In this document: positions 8,745-17,210 of the stretch, piece by piece | How the letters are laid out: each line of letters opens with the position of its first letter | Numbering within the stretch: position 1 is the stretch's first letter | Notes under the pieces: generated by a model | Database searches by the model: none | Told to the model about the DNA's origin: nothing | Seen by the model: the letters and a program-made list of their open reading frames with translations, nothing else | Translations under genes and position numbers: made by a program | Assembly (NCBI RefSeq): GCF_000172795.2 | Contig: NZ_CP020947.1 | Span: 3,289,001 to 3,353,000, forward strand | DNA from: Rhizobium sp. CIAT894 | GTDB taxonomy: Bacteria; Pseudomonadota; Alphaproteobacteria; Rhizobiales; Rhizobiaceae | Length of the DNA stretch: 64,000 nucleotides | Direction: 5' to 3'

Positions 8745-9017
8745 ATGACGTTCGGCCCCAACAACCACAGCCATGAAGAATGCTGTTCGGAAGGCCATAG
8801 CGCGGCAGCGACCATCGCAACGATATCGGCAGCCCTTTCCGCCGATCCTGACATCGACAGCAGCGCCATCGAGATCAGAATGCTCGGCCCTGTCGTGCTG
8901 CTTGAAGGCTATATCACCAAGGCCGCAGACCGCGAAAAAGCCATCTCGCTTGCGGCGATGATCGTCGGCCCGGAGCACGTCCAGGACCGGATGCTCAGCC
9001 GCCTTCCCACGCAGTAG
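8745..9017 (+). CDS. BON-domain protein, 90 aa
   Basis: A strong AGGAGGA lies just before the ATG at 8745, which fixes the start. After a His/Cys-rich N-terminus (NNHSHEECCSEGHS) comes a BON-like domain: IATISAALSADPDIDSSAIEI, then VVLLEGYITKAADREKAISLA and a final helix around the VGPEHVQDRM segment. BON domains bind membranes or ligands and usually work in envelope stress proteins. There is no signal peptide, so this is a short cytosolic version. The Cys/His-rich start may bind metal, which is inference only. Confidence 0.75.
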   Translation: MTFGPNNHSHEECCSEGHSAAATIATISAALSADPDIDSSAIEIRMLGPVVLLEGYITKAADREKAISLAAMIVGPEHVQDRMLSRLPTQ

Positions 9018-9135
9018 AAGAGGCTAGGACTAAAGTCCGATCGGCCCCGGCATGAAGTCCCAGCCCGGGAACACTTCCTCCATCTCCCGGTTTGGCCCTG
9101 CAGCGGAACGAACCGCATCGAAGGAGGAAAAATAA

Positions 9136-9531
9136 ATGCATATCAAAGCAGTAGGAATTGCCGCCGGCATTCTGTTGGCATCGACGTCTGCCTTTGCGCA
9201 GTCATCGACGGTCACGGGCGCGGCGGGTGGCGCGGCGACGGGCGCGATTGTCGGCGGTCCCGTGGGTGCGGCTGTCGGCGGCATTGTCGGCGGCGTCGCA
9301 GGCAGCGTCATCGATCCGCCGCCGCAGAAGGTGGTGACCTATGTTCAGCAGGCCCCTGCCCCGGCTGAGCGCGTCGTGGTGAAGGAAAAGGTCGTCGTCG
9401 GGCAGCCCCTGCCGGAGAGCGTCGTCGTGACGCCAATTCCCGACGATCCGAAATATGCCTACGCAATCGTCAACGATCAGCGTGTGATCGTCGAACCTTC
9501 CTCCCGGAAGGTCATCCAGGTCATCGAGTGA
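9136..9531 (+). CDS. DUF1236 periplasmic protein with glycine-zipper segment
   Basis: The 131-residue product has a clear Sec signal peptide (cleavage likely after AFAQ), then a glycine-zipper-like stretch (AAGGAATGAIVGGPVGAAVG) and a C-terminal DUF1236 unit, KYAYAIVNDQRVIVEPSSRKVIQVIE in outline. AAGGAGG sits eight bases before the ATG. DUF1236 is common in Rhizobiales and its function is unknown. The next gene carries the same C-terminal unit, so the two are probably related by duplication and act at the cell envelope. Confidence 0.85.
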   Translation: MHIKAVGIAAGILLASTSAFAQSSTVTGAAGGAATGAIVGGPVGAAVGGIVGGVAGSVIDPPPQKVVTYVQQAPAPAERVVVKEKVVVGQPLPESVVVTPIPDDPKYAYAIVNDQRVIVEPSSRKVIQVIE

Positions 9532-9629
9532 CCGACGGGCGGCTCGAACCGCCATTCCAACAATCAGGGCACGCATGCACCGCATCGGAATGCGGGCGAC
9601 ACTCTGTGCCTGAATCTCGGAGATAGATC

Positions 9630-10466
9630 ATGAAAAGCAATCATTTCGCCATGCTCGTGGCCGCGCTGTCCCTCAGCGTATCGCCGCTTGCCACGCTGCC
9701 GGCCGCAGCCCAGCAGGACGCCACCAAGAGCAGCGGCCAGGCTCAGTCCGGCTCTCAGACGGGCGCGGATGCCGGCGCGCAAGCCGGTGCCGGCAAGACC
9801 GCCACCGGCTGCACCCCCGACGCTTCGGGCGCCTGCCCGCAGGGCAAGGACCAGTCAAGCAAGGGCCAGGCGACGCAGCAGAAATCCGGCCAGGGCGCCA
9901 ACATGAAGAAGAGCGCCGAGCAGCCTTCGAACGACACGTCGACGAGCGGAAGCGGCAAGGCTTCGACGGAGACCAAGTCCGGATCGCAGGATGCGAGCGG
10001 CGGCACCTCGGCCGAACAGAAGCCCGCCGCCAAGTCCGCCACCACCGACAGCAGCGGCGCAGCCACCTCAGGCACGAAGAGCAGCAGCGAAAATGCCAAG
10101 CCTGCTGAAGGCAAGGCCAGCGGCAGCCCCACGCAAAGCAGCGATGCCTCGAAGCAATCGACCGATCAGAACGCGGCGACGACAAACAAGAGCTCGACCG
10201 AAACCAACGTCAACATTTCAGTCGAGCAGCAGACCGAAATTCGGACAGTGGTGAAGGAAGTGCATGTTGCGCCTGTTAAGGACGTAGACTTTACGGTTTC
10301 CGTCGGCACGACGATCCCGAAAAAGGTCCGGCTGGAACGGCTGCCGACGCGTATCGTCAAGATCGTCCCGGAGTACGAAGGCTACCGTTTCTTCATCCTC
10401 GCGGACGGCCGGATCGTCATCGTCGATCCCCACGCTTTGACGATTGTCTACATCCTCGAGGCTTAG
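9630..10466 (+). CDS. DUF1236 secreted protein with long low-complexity linker
   Basis: A signal peptide (cut near LPAAAQ) is followed by about 170 residues of Ser/Thr/Gly/Lys/Gln-rich low-complexity sequence. A DUF1236-type end follows (VDFTVSVGTTIPKKVRLERL, then FFILADGRIVIVDPHALTIV). Cysteines in GCTPDASGACPQG may form a disulphide. The disordered linker suggests that the C-terminal unit is held away from an anchor or wall. It follows the smaller DUF1236 gene by 98 bases with its own ribosome site (GGAG) and may be co-transcribed. The function is not known. Confidence 0.8.
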   Translation: MKSNHFAMLVAALSLSVSPLATLPAAAQQDATKSSGQAQSGSQTGADAGAQAGAGKTATGCTPDASGACPQGKDQSSKGQATQQKSGQGANMKKSAEQPSNDTSTSGSGKASTETKSGSQDASGGTSAEQKPAAKSATTDSSGAATSGTKSSSENAKPAEGKASGSPTQSSDASKQSTDQNAATTNKSSTETNVNISVEQQTEIRTVVKEVHVAPVKDVDFTVSVGTTIPKKVRLERLPTRIVKIVPEYEGYRFFILADGRIVIVDPHALTIVYILEA

Positions 10467-10476
10467 CCCGGCATTT

Positions 10477-10502
10477 CCCGGCGGCGTCCTTGCGCCGCCG
10501 GG
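10477..10502 (+). terminator. GC hairpin after the DUF1236 pair
   Basis: CCCGGCGGCG (10477-10486) pairs perfectly with CGCCGCCGGG (10493-10502) around TCCTTG, ten bases after the stop. No T-run follows on the plus strand, but a TTT precedes the stem, so it could also act on the other strand. Confidence 0.5.
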
Positions 10503-10691
10503 ACCACCGACGCGATCGGTCTTTCACCGGTTGGGATGCCAAACCAGGGTTTCGGCGAATGGGCGCGAATGCGCCTCGAACGGCCCTCATGCGCAACGCA
10601 CCCAAGCTTACACATCCGCTCGTTAGGGATTTGTTGACCATAAGCTGGCTTTACTGAACCGGATGGATGCGGAGTTCCCGCCCGTCGTCGA

Positions 10692-12071
10692 GTGTTTGGT
10701 GTGGCGGGGTTGTTGGTGTTGACGTATCCGGTGCAAGGATTATGGGGCGGAATTGCCAACCTCCTGTCGCGTGCGGAGCGCTTCGCATCGCAGAGCATTC
10801 TGCCGGCGCTTTTTGCGCTGCCGGCACTGGTCGGTTTAGCATCCTTTGCCTCGGCGGAAGACCGGGCGCTCAAGCTGTTCTTTACCCATACCGGCGAGAG
10901 GGCGACGATTACCTATAAACGGGATGGGAAGTTCGATCCCAAGGGCCTTGCCCAGATCAATCGGTTTCTGCGCGACTGGCGACGGAACGAGCCGACCCGG
11001 ATGGATCCGCGGCTGCTCGACCTGGTCTGGGAGGTGTATAAGCGCAGCGGCGGCAAGGATTATATCCACATCGTCTCGGCCTATCGTTCGCCTGCGACCA
11101 ACAACATGCTGCGCAACCGCTCGCGCAGCACCGGTGTCGCCAAGAAGAGCCAGCACATGCTGGGCAAGGCGATGGATTTCTACGTGCCCGGCGTGAAGCT
11201 TGCGACGCTGCGGGCAACGGCCATGCAGATGCAGGTCGGCGGTGTCGGATATTATCCGACCTCGGGATCGCCTTTCGTGCATCTCGACGTCGGCAATGTC
11301 CGGGCCTGGCCGCGCATGTCCCGGCAGGAACTCGCGCGCATATTCCCGAATGGGCAGACGATGCATCTCCCGGCCGATGGCCGGCCGCTGCCGGGATACA
11401 ATCAGGCCGTTGCCAACGCCAGGAAGCGCGGCGGCGCCGCCTGGATAGAGATCGCCGGCAGCGCTGGAGACGACGAGGAGGTGGGCTCCTCGACCAGGCC
11501 GGGCGGCGAGACCGCAGACAACAGGCTCGTGACGGCGCTTCTGCCGGCGCCGAAAAGCCGGGCATTGAATGCGCTGGCGCTGCAGACCGGCGCGGCCGAG
11601 CGGGATGACAAAGGCTCCGCTCCCGAGCTTTCATCCTTGCCGGTGCCGATACCGGCGATGCGGCCGGTCGCCCCGGCGCGTGACGCGGATGCCGACGCCA
11701 CGCTGGTGACGGCATCGATCGGCCCGATTGCCGCGCTTGCCGAGAGACCGGCGCCAGTTTTGCCGGCCCACGCCCGCTTCGCACCCCTCGTTGCCCGTGA
11801 GGGCTCCAAACAGGGCGCCGATATGATCGCCTCGCTGCCCATGACCGCTTCCTGGGAAGAAGAAAATTTCCTTCAATCGACATCCGAGGCGGCGCTGATG
11901 AAATGGGCGCTGCATTCTCCCGGCGAGGCGTTCGACTTGAGCGCGCCGCGCCTTTCGCCGCGCACGGTTCATCGTCGGGTCGATGTCGCGGCGTCAGGGA
12001 AAGAGATCGTTCCGGTCGCCGCCGCAGAGCTGTTCGATGCCAGCCGGTTTGCGTCGCCGCCGGAGGGCTGA
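10692..12071 (+). CDS. DUF882 / M15-type murein endopeptidase-like protein
   Basis: The N-terminal half is a DUF882 (YcbK-like, peptidase M15A) domain: a hydrophobic export segment (about 33-55, ending ASAED), then HIVSAYRSPATNN, SQHMLGKAMDFYV and FVHLDVGNVRAWPRM. The last two supply the H-x6-D and HxD zinc ligands of M15 enzymes, predicting cleavage of peptidoglycan cross-bridges in the periplasm. The C-terminal 240 residues are Ala/Pro-rich, low in complexity and recognised by nothing I know. The GTG at 10692 is the first start; later in-frame starts before GLWGGIANLL are possible. The domain plus long tail is a common rhizobial arrangement. Confidence 0.85.
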   Translation: MFGVAGLLVLTYPVQGLWGGIANLLSRAERFASQSILPALFALPALVGLASFASAEDRALKLFFTHTGERATITYKRDGKFDPKGLAQINRFLRDWRRNEPTRMDPRLLDLVWEVYKRSGGKDYIHIVSAYRSPATNNMLRNRSRSTGVAKKSQHMLGKAMDFYVPGVKLATLRATAMQMQVGGVGYYPTSGSPFVHLDVGNVRAWPRMSRQELARIFPNGQTMHLPADGRPLPGYNQAVANARKRGGAAWIEIAGSAGDDEEVGSSTRPGGETADNRLVTALLPAPKSRALNALALQTGAAERDDKGSAPELSSLPVPIPAMRPVAPARDADADATLVTASIGPIAALAERPAPVLPAHARFAPLVAREGSKQGADMIASLPMTASWEEENFLQSTSEAALMKWALHSPGEAFDLSAPRLSPRTVHRRVDVAASGKEIVPVAAAELFDASRFASPPEG

Positions 12072-13435
12072 CCTTGGTCGCCAGGGCTTGATGGGTTGGG
12101 CCTCTAAGCCGGTCAAGAACTCTACACCGTCACAGAACCTCGTCCCAGGAGATCGCCGCGTGCTCCATCCGGCTGCCGCCATCGACCGGAGTCAAGCCTC
12201 ACCGGTCTCCAACGCCGCCAAACGCGCTGATGCTCTGGTTCTCAATGTTTTTCCGAACCTAGGGTCGACTGCTGAGCGAACACTGTAAAGCCTCAATATT
12301 TTTCAGGACGAAATGCACCGATTGAATAGAATATCAACCAGAAAAAGACGACTTATCCACAACAATAAATAACCACCCAATAATGATCTGTGACAATCAT
12401 ATTTTTTACTGTAACCATACATGGGCACTGTGCAAGCATTCCTACCGGAGGACCCGCCACCCACCCCGGCGGGTCCTCAACCTGCTTATGGCCGGTTGCC
12501 GAAATGCAATCGCTGTTATCGCTGCGTGAACACAAGCAGATCCCGTTGCGGAAGCGACGTTTGGCAAGTGTGGTTCGCAACGCCGGTTCTTCCCGCTCGA
12601 CATTTCAACGCCAGTTCCGGTGATCCATGAAACATTCGGATCAGCAATGAAATTACGACAAACAAGCAATCATCATGAATTCGATGTTATTATTCAAAAG
12701 GCGCTCGTCAGTATCGACATAATCATTCGATGGAAATACATATTTCCATTAATATCTACAGGAATTCCAGCCATGTTATAATTGAAAATTATATACAACC
12801 TTTATCTGAATTTTATAAATTTACCTTTTGATAAATTTTTAAGCAATATATAGGAATGCAGATCGCAGTTTATTCTGAACGGTCGCCCGAAAAAACATCG
12901 GACTTACCTTCCGAGCGGAAAAAGAAAAAACCATTCGGAGCTATTTCCGCCTTGCTGCTCAGCCACCTCGCCTCACTGATGAGGCCTTTCAACCGATGGC
13001 CCAGCGATCCTCCGGTTGTTGATACGTCAAGAAGCCGGCATTCAATTCAATAGCGCGATGACGTCCGCGAAAATGCTACCTGTAATATACTGATAGATCT
13101 TCACATTTTCCCATTCCCCACAACCTCGGTCAACAATGCCGCCGGTCGCATCCTGCCTGCCGTTTCCACTCGGCATCCGGTCTCGCACCGTCCGGCTGAA
13201 AGCCCGAAGCGCAGGCACGCGCCGTCTTCTTTCGCAAGCCTTCCGATACGAAACAACTTATATGCGCGGCCAGCTGGCACGGTCCTGTTTCAACACGCCT
13301 GAAGGCCTGCCCCAAGGCTTCCATCTGTGTCGAAATGGTCGCACTCCCTCAGCGAATTAACCGTTCATAAAGCATTTGCTTGCTCAACTTATAATTTGTG
13401 TCATGGTCACTGTAAGTAGAGAGGGAGCTGAGCTG
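12072..13435. other. long mainly non-coding region with an AT-rich core
   Basis: About 1.36 kb without a convincing gene. Bases from roughly 12280 to 12870 are clearly richer in A and T than anything nearby and include runs such as ATATTTTTTACTG and AATTTTTAAGC. A hairpin lies at 12449-12477 and one exact TTATCCACA is at 12353-12361. A 65-codon frame at 12856-13053 (MQIAVYSERSPEKTSD) has no spaced ribosome site. A TATAAT at 13390-13395 may serve the small gene at 13436. The region may hold regulatory RNA or acquired DNA. Confidence 0.5.
12449..12477 (+). terminator. hairpin in the AT-rich intergenic region
   Basis: AGGACCCGCC (12449-12458) pairs perfectly with GGCGGGTCCT (12468-12477) around ACCCACCCC. 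No protein gene ends nearby, so it could terminate a small RNA starting in the AT-rich sequence upstream. The loop is C-rich. Confidence 0.45.
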
Positions 13436-13642
13436 ATGAGTGATCTAGCATCGCAGATTCCGGAATTCGGTTATGATGAACGCGTAATGATCTGCCGGAA
13501 GCAGATCGAGAAGGCGGTCTATCAGTTCATTGCAAATACGAAGGTCGAGGGATGCGATCCGGCGGAAGTCGCAATGGCCATCGCAGACATTGCCGACGAT
13601 TACATTTTACTGCTGGCGCAGAAGCGCAATTTGACCCACTGA
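13436..13642 (+). CDS. small hypothetical protein, 68 aa
   Basis: The frame MSDLASQIPEFGYDERV and onward is preceded by GAGGGAG about nine bases upstream, which supports the ATG at 13436 over an earlier open start at 13376. The product is acidic and helical-looking, with one Cys in the MICRKQIEKAV segment and one in EGCDPAEVAMAIADIADDY. It has no signal peptide or known domain. A TATAAT at 13390-13395 may be its -10 box. I do not recognise the family. Confidence 0.6.
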   Translation: MSDLASQIPEFGYDERVMICRKQIEKAVYQFIANTKVEGCDPAEVAMAIADIADDYILLLAQKRNLTH

Positions 13643-14046
13643 GATCAGCGATCGACCGATCATCCGGAAGCGATCCGAACGTAATATCGCCGCCGCCTCC
13701 CTGCCCGGAGGCAACGTCAGCGAGATCATTTACTGTCATCGAAACCATCAGTGAGATGGAAGGTCGAGCAGCCTCGGAAAGGCGCCCAGCGGCCCGGCGA
13801 CGAGCGGATTTGCCCAACCTGCAAATTCACGCCAGCCCGAGAATGAAACGCCGGAGTATAGGCACACACGTCGGGCGTCCGTTTCAGCCCGTTATCTCCG
13901 ATGAGAAACAAATCGCCGCAGCTTGATTGACTGCCCGGCCCACATCGGCGCAAGCAATAGCCCCGAAAATCGAAGCTGACTTTCGGGGCCATGCGCGGGT
14001 TTGAAGCGCCGGAGCGTTCTCGCCGCGTCCGATCGGACGCGCCGTA
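13643..14046. other. intergenic region
   Basis: No gene is convincing here. The only structure seen is a hairpin near its end: GCCCCGAAA (13960-13968) pairs with TTTCGGGGC (13981-13989). It could end transcription from the small gene at 13436 or from the YcaO/TfuA operon arriving on the minus strand. Confidence 0.45.
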
Positions 14047-14391
14047 CTAATGACTTCTCACACTCACTTGCGGAACCGGAGAACTCAACTCACCCAGTTC
14101 CCTGGTCAAACCCTCCCCCACCTGCTGCTTGACGGCCTCGAGCGCCAGATCGAGGCAATTCGTCGCGAACTCCAGTTTGACATCTTGAGCGACCTGCCGC
14201 GCATAAGCGATCATGCGCGCCAGTGCGATGAGTTCGTCCCGACCGTCTTCCGCCCCGCAGTCTGCACCTATCTTGGCAGTCGATGTCACGCCCATGCCCA
14301 TTTCTCCCTCAATGGAAGGAATGATACGCGCGCAGACGAGATCGAGCCCGTGAAAAAAGCGTGACACAACTCCCGGTGACATTGCCGTCAT
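14047..14391 (-). CDS. hypothetical protein downstream of tfuA
   Basis: A protein of about 114 residues in the same direction as the YcaO-TfuA pair, beginning only a few bases after the tfuA stop. An alternative ATG at 14430 overlaps tfuA by 35 bases. It starts MTAMSPGVVSRFFHGLDLVC, then has an acidic-to-helical stretch (DELIALARMIAYARQVAQDV, then CLDLALEAVKQQVGEGL). No export signal and no known domain are seen. Tight linkage suggests it belongs to the thioamide-type locus, perhaps as a partner or substrate protein, but this is inference. It has three cysteines. Confidence 0.6.
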   Translation of the reverse strand: MTAMSPGVVSRFFHGLDLVCARIIPSIEGEMGMGVTSTAKIGADCGAEDGRDELIALARMIAYARQVAQDVKLEFATNCLDLALEAVKQQVGEGLTRELGELSSPVPQVSVRSH

Positions 14392-14395
14392 CGAT

Positions 14396-15103
14396 TCAAA
14401 GCGTAGGTCGCGTCCGGAACGAGGTTTCATGCAGTTTCCAAGGCAGATCGACGTTCGAGCGGATGTCGCTGGCTTCCTGCACGGCTTTCAGCAATTCCAG
14501 CGCGTCGATGCGTTTTTGATCGACGGAATGCGAGACAAGTGCCGCCAGCAGCTGCGCACGAGCCGGCTCTTCTATCCCTGCACATTGCTCGACGATCGCC
14601 CGCCACGTCCGCTTCTTGAAAAACATCGCGTTGGCCGCATCTTCGAGCGCCTGGCGCAACCCTTCTGCCAGCAGCCCGCGATCCTCCATCGCATCGAGCG
14701 TGGCGTTGACGTTGACGAGCGGTATCGTCAACGGCTTGCTGCCGAGTTCCGTCGGCGCATGCATGAGTGCGACGGCAGCATCGTCGACCAGCCGGCCGGT
14801 GCGATAGTCCTCGAAAATGCGGCCGATCCCGACCATCCCGAACGGATAACATTCCGCCGCCCGCAGGGCGCCCATACTGGCCGCCCCGAAAACGGTGGCG
14901 CCAAGCGAGAGAGCATGGAGAATTTCCTTGTGCCAGACCGGTGCGGCATATTCGAAACCGCCGTCGATCAAGCCGATGACATTGGCGCCCTGCTCCAGCT
15001 GAGCCAGGACATCGCCTTGCATGGCAGGCGGCAGGACGCGGATCGCCCCGCCGGCAAGCGACGCCGCATCGGGAAGACTGGGACCTGCGAAAACGACCTT
15101 CAA
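14396..15103 (-). CDS. tfuA: TfuA-like protein (YcaO partner)
   Basis: The 235-residue product shows the TfuA core: KVVFAGPSLPDA at the start, VIGLIDGGFEYAAPVWHKEI, LGATVFGAASMGALRAAEC and the GRIFEDYRTGRLVDDAAVAL segment. TfuA was named from the trifolitoxin region of Rhizobium. In other YcaO-TfuA pairs the protein helps a YcaO enzyme put sulfur into a peptide backbone, giving a thioamide. Its ATG overlaps the stop of the YcaO gene (ATGA), so the two are coupled and probably made in equal amounts. No precursor peptide gene is evident next to it. Confidence 0.9.
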   Translation of the reverse strand: MKVVFAGPSLPDAASLAGGAIRVLPPAMQGDVLAQLEQGANVIGLIDGGFEYAAPVWHKEILHALSLGATVFGAASMGALRAAECYPFGMVGIGRIFEDYRTGRLVDDAAVALMHAPTELGSKPLTIPLVNVNATLDAMEDRGLLAEGLRQALEDAANAMFFKKRTWRAIVEQCAGIEEPARAQLLAALVSHSVDQKRIDALELLKAVQEASDIRSNVDLPWKLHETSFRTRPTL

Positions 15104-16326
15104 AACCCCATCCCCTTGGCCAGCGCCCTTGCACCAAATCGCCGGGCGCGCTCCCCTTCCGGATTTTCGAGCTCGGGGATAATGACCTTGACGACGCTGA
15201 AGGGAAGCGTTTCCTCGCTGAGACGCACCGTTATGACCGAAGCGATCCCTTTGTCGCGCAGAGCGTCAAGCACATGTTGCAGCAACTGCGCCAGATCCTG
15301 TTGCCGATATCCTGGCGCGCCGCCACGGCAAAGGTCGGCAGCAGGCGGTGCGGCAACCGCATCGAAGGCCCGCCGCATCAGCGGCGGCAGGGATCGCAAG
15401 AAAGTTGCGGGCGAAATATCGTCCCTGGCGCCGCTGATATAGGTCAGCCGGGATTGCACGGCTTCCGTCACCGCCCGAATGGCCGCACGCACGGGAACCG
15501 GATGCGCCCCGCTGCCGCCGGTCACCTCGACGAGGCGGATGTCCTTCTCACCCTGAAGATCCCTGGCGCCGGGGATAGTCTCCCCGGGCCCCAGCATGGC
15601 GGTGAAACAGGGAATGCCGATGTCGCTGGTGATATCGAACAGCTTGAGCGCCAATCCCGATCTTTCGATCTTGTCGATCAGCCCGGTGAGGGCGCTGTCC
15701 TCGAAGCCGCGGGGATCGACACAGCCGGCATAAAGATCGGCTTGCCGGCCCACCTGCCACAACACATGGGCGTCACGCTCGATCCGCTCCAGAACGCCGT
15801 GAAAGATCGCCTCCTCGATACTGTTTCCAGAAGCCAGGCCATCCGACGACATCCAGTATCGCGCGTCACGCGTCCGGTCGAGCACCACCGCTTCGAAGGG
15901 AATGTGGATCTCGTCGCCAGTGAGGATATTGACGCCGGCAACCCATTCGGTTTCCTCATCCGGCCCGAGATCGGGTTTATGGACGGCGGTCAGGCAGCTC
16001 AACCGGTCGACCGTGCGGCCCATCGCCCGCAGCCGGGACGAGGAATTGTGGACGCGCTTGACGAAGGGCTCGCCGGCAACCGCCCGTTCGAGGGCTTCCA
16101 TGACAGTGGATGTCTTCGCGTCCAGATCGGTCAGGCCCTTTCCCTGAGCGATCACGATCGACCGCGAATTCGGTGTATATGCGCACCAGACAGGGATTCC
16201 GATGTTGTCCAATCCCGTATGCCGCGCCACTCTGGTAATGCCGAACCCGGCCAAAAAAGGTTCGACGCGGGAGAGAGTTTCCCCCGGCGAGATGATCCTG
16301 TCGGAATATGGAGCGTGATGGGTCAG
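15100..16326 (-). CDS. ycaO: YcaO-family cyclodehydratase/thioamide synthetase
   Basis: This YcaO enzyme has the ATP-binding motifs in order: KTSTVMEALERAVAGEP, NSIEEAIFHGVLERIERDAH and the region GGSGAHPVPVRAAIRAVTEA. YcaO proteins phosphorylate a backbone amide; with a TfuA partner they are linked to thioamide formation. The first ATG/GTG/TTG start is TTG at 16254, inside the conserved region. The frame stays open upstream to a stop at 16360-16362, and residues just upstream (SDRIISPGETLSRVEPF) match what I expect at the N-terminus of TfuA-linked YcaO proteins. No standard start exists there, so I extend to CTG at 16326, preceded by GCGAGGG. Position 16254 is the conservative alternative. 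Confidence 0.88.
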   Translation of the reverse strand: MTHHAPYSDRIISPGETLSRVEPFLAGFGITRVARHTGLDNIGIPVWCAYTPNSRSIVIAQGKGLTDLDAKTSTVMEALERAVAGEPFVKRVHNSSSRLRAMGRTVDRLSCLTAVHKPDLGPDEETEWVAGVNILTGDEIHIPFEAVVLDRTRDARYWMSSDGLASGNSIEEAIFHGVLERIERDAHVLWQVGRQADLYAGCVDPRGFEDSALTGLIDKIERSGLALKLFDITSDIGIPCFTAMLGPGETIPGARDLQGEKDIRLVEVTGGSGAHPVPVRAAIRAVTEAVQSRLTYISGARDDISPATFLRSLPPLMRRAFDAVAAPPAADLCRGGAPGYRQQDLAQLLQHVLDALRDKGIASVITVRLSEETLPFSVVKVIIPELENPEGERARRFGARALAKGMGF

Positions 16327-16564
16327 ATGACGGCCCTCGCCAAGGAATGCCCGTATTGTTCAACAACCGGCCTTCAATAGGCCTTCCCGTTTAAAGTCCT
16401 TATCCAAATATTCCGGCCGGGAACGGTGGCGATCACGTCCGGGCGTCAAACACCGGGTTTGGCACTTTCGGCATGTGCCGGTGACAGAGAGCGTTTCCAC
16501 CGCCCGCCCTTCGTCTCGATCAACCGCAGATCGTCGAATGCCTACAGATGAAGGCAATCCGTCC

Positions 16565-16990
16565 TCAGTTGCCGATAACCGGCTCCTGCAACTCACCGTC
16601 GATCTCCGACAATCCCGTGACCGCCAGACTTTTGGCCAAGGCTACCAGTTTTTGCCTGATATTCGGATCCTCGATGGCGATAAATGCCTTGTTGAGCGCC
16701 AGCCCCTCCTTCGAGGACAAAAACTTGTTTAGTTCGCTGGTCTCGCCTTCGATCGGTCCAGAACCGCCGTTCTCGAAGAAAAAACCGATGGGCACGCGCA
16801 GAATCTCGGATATCTTCTGCAGACGGCTGGCGCCTATTCGGTTCGCTCCTTTTTCATATTTCTGGATCTGCTGGAAGGTAATGCCCAGAAGTTCGGCCAG
16901 ACCGTGCTGGGTCATCCCGAGCGTCTTTCGCCGAACTCTCACACGGTTGCCGACATAGACGTCGATCGAATTCGGGGATTTGGCCTTCAT
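16565..16990 (-). CDS. XRE-family transcriptional regulator
   Basis: The 141-residue protein carries an N-terminal Cro/C1-type helix-turn-helix at about residues 12-66 (RVRVRRKTLGMTQHGLAELL, then GITFQQIQKYEKGANRIGAS), followed by RLQKISEILRVPIGFFFEN. The C-terminal part is an acidic helical segment that may dimerise. This length and order match the common rhizobial XRE repressors related to PraR. It is upstream of the YcaO-TfuA operon on the same strand (about 240 bases away) and may control it, but nothing in the sequence proves that. Confidence 0.88.
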   Translation of the reverse strand: MKAKSPNSIDVYVGNRVRVRRKTLGMTQHGLAELLGITFQQIQKYEKGANRIGASRLQKISEILRVPIGFFFENGGSGPIEGETSELNKFLSSKEGLALNKAFIAIEDPNIRQKLVALAKSLAVTGLSEIDGELQEPVIGN

Positions 16991-17210
16991 GTGAATAAGT
17001 CTCCCACTTTATCAGCATGCTCAGCTGTATAATGGAGAGTTTACGGAAGAATGCAACTAAAAGTAAATATTTCGTAAGGATTTTTTTCAGTGATACACGG
17101 AGTAAAAGACAACCTGTGGATTATTGCCTTGGATGCCCCCGAAGGGAGGCGCAGCGCATTTCCTCGCCCCGCGGAATGCTGTCGAAACCCACGCCGCTCC
17201 AACCCAGTCT

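Noticed and set aside
9755..10185. Antisense frames over the Ser/Thr-rich DUF1236 gene
   Set aside because: Created by low-complexity sequence; the plus-strand gene has a signal peptide and a ribosome site.
12353..12361. Exact DnaA-box sequence TTATCCACA in the AT-rich region, possible replication origin
   Set aside because: Only one exact copy was seen, no cluster of boxes, no repABC or dnaA neighbour; a single nine-base match is expected by chance.
12856..13053. 65-codon frame MQIAVYSERSPEKTSD and onward
   Set aside because: AGG is too close to the ATG to serve as a ribosome site, and the product has no recognisable features; kept only as a note in the intergenic entry.
14429..16380. Two long plus-strand frames opposite YcaO/TfuA
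   Set aside because: They have no ribosome sites or domains, while the minus-strand genes have clear family motifs and ATGA coupling.
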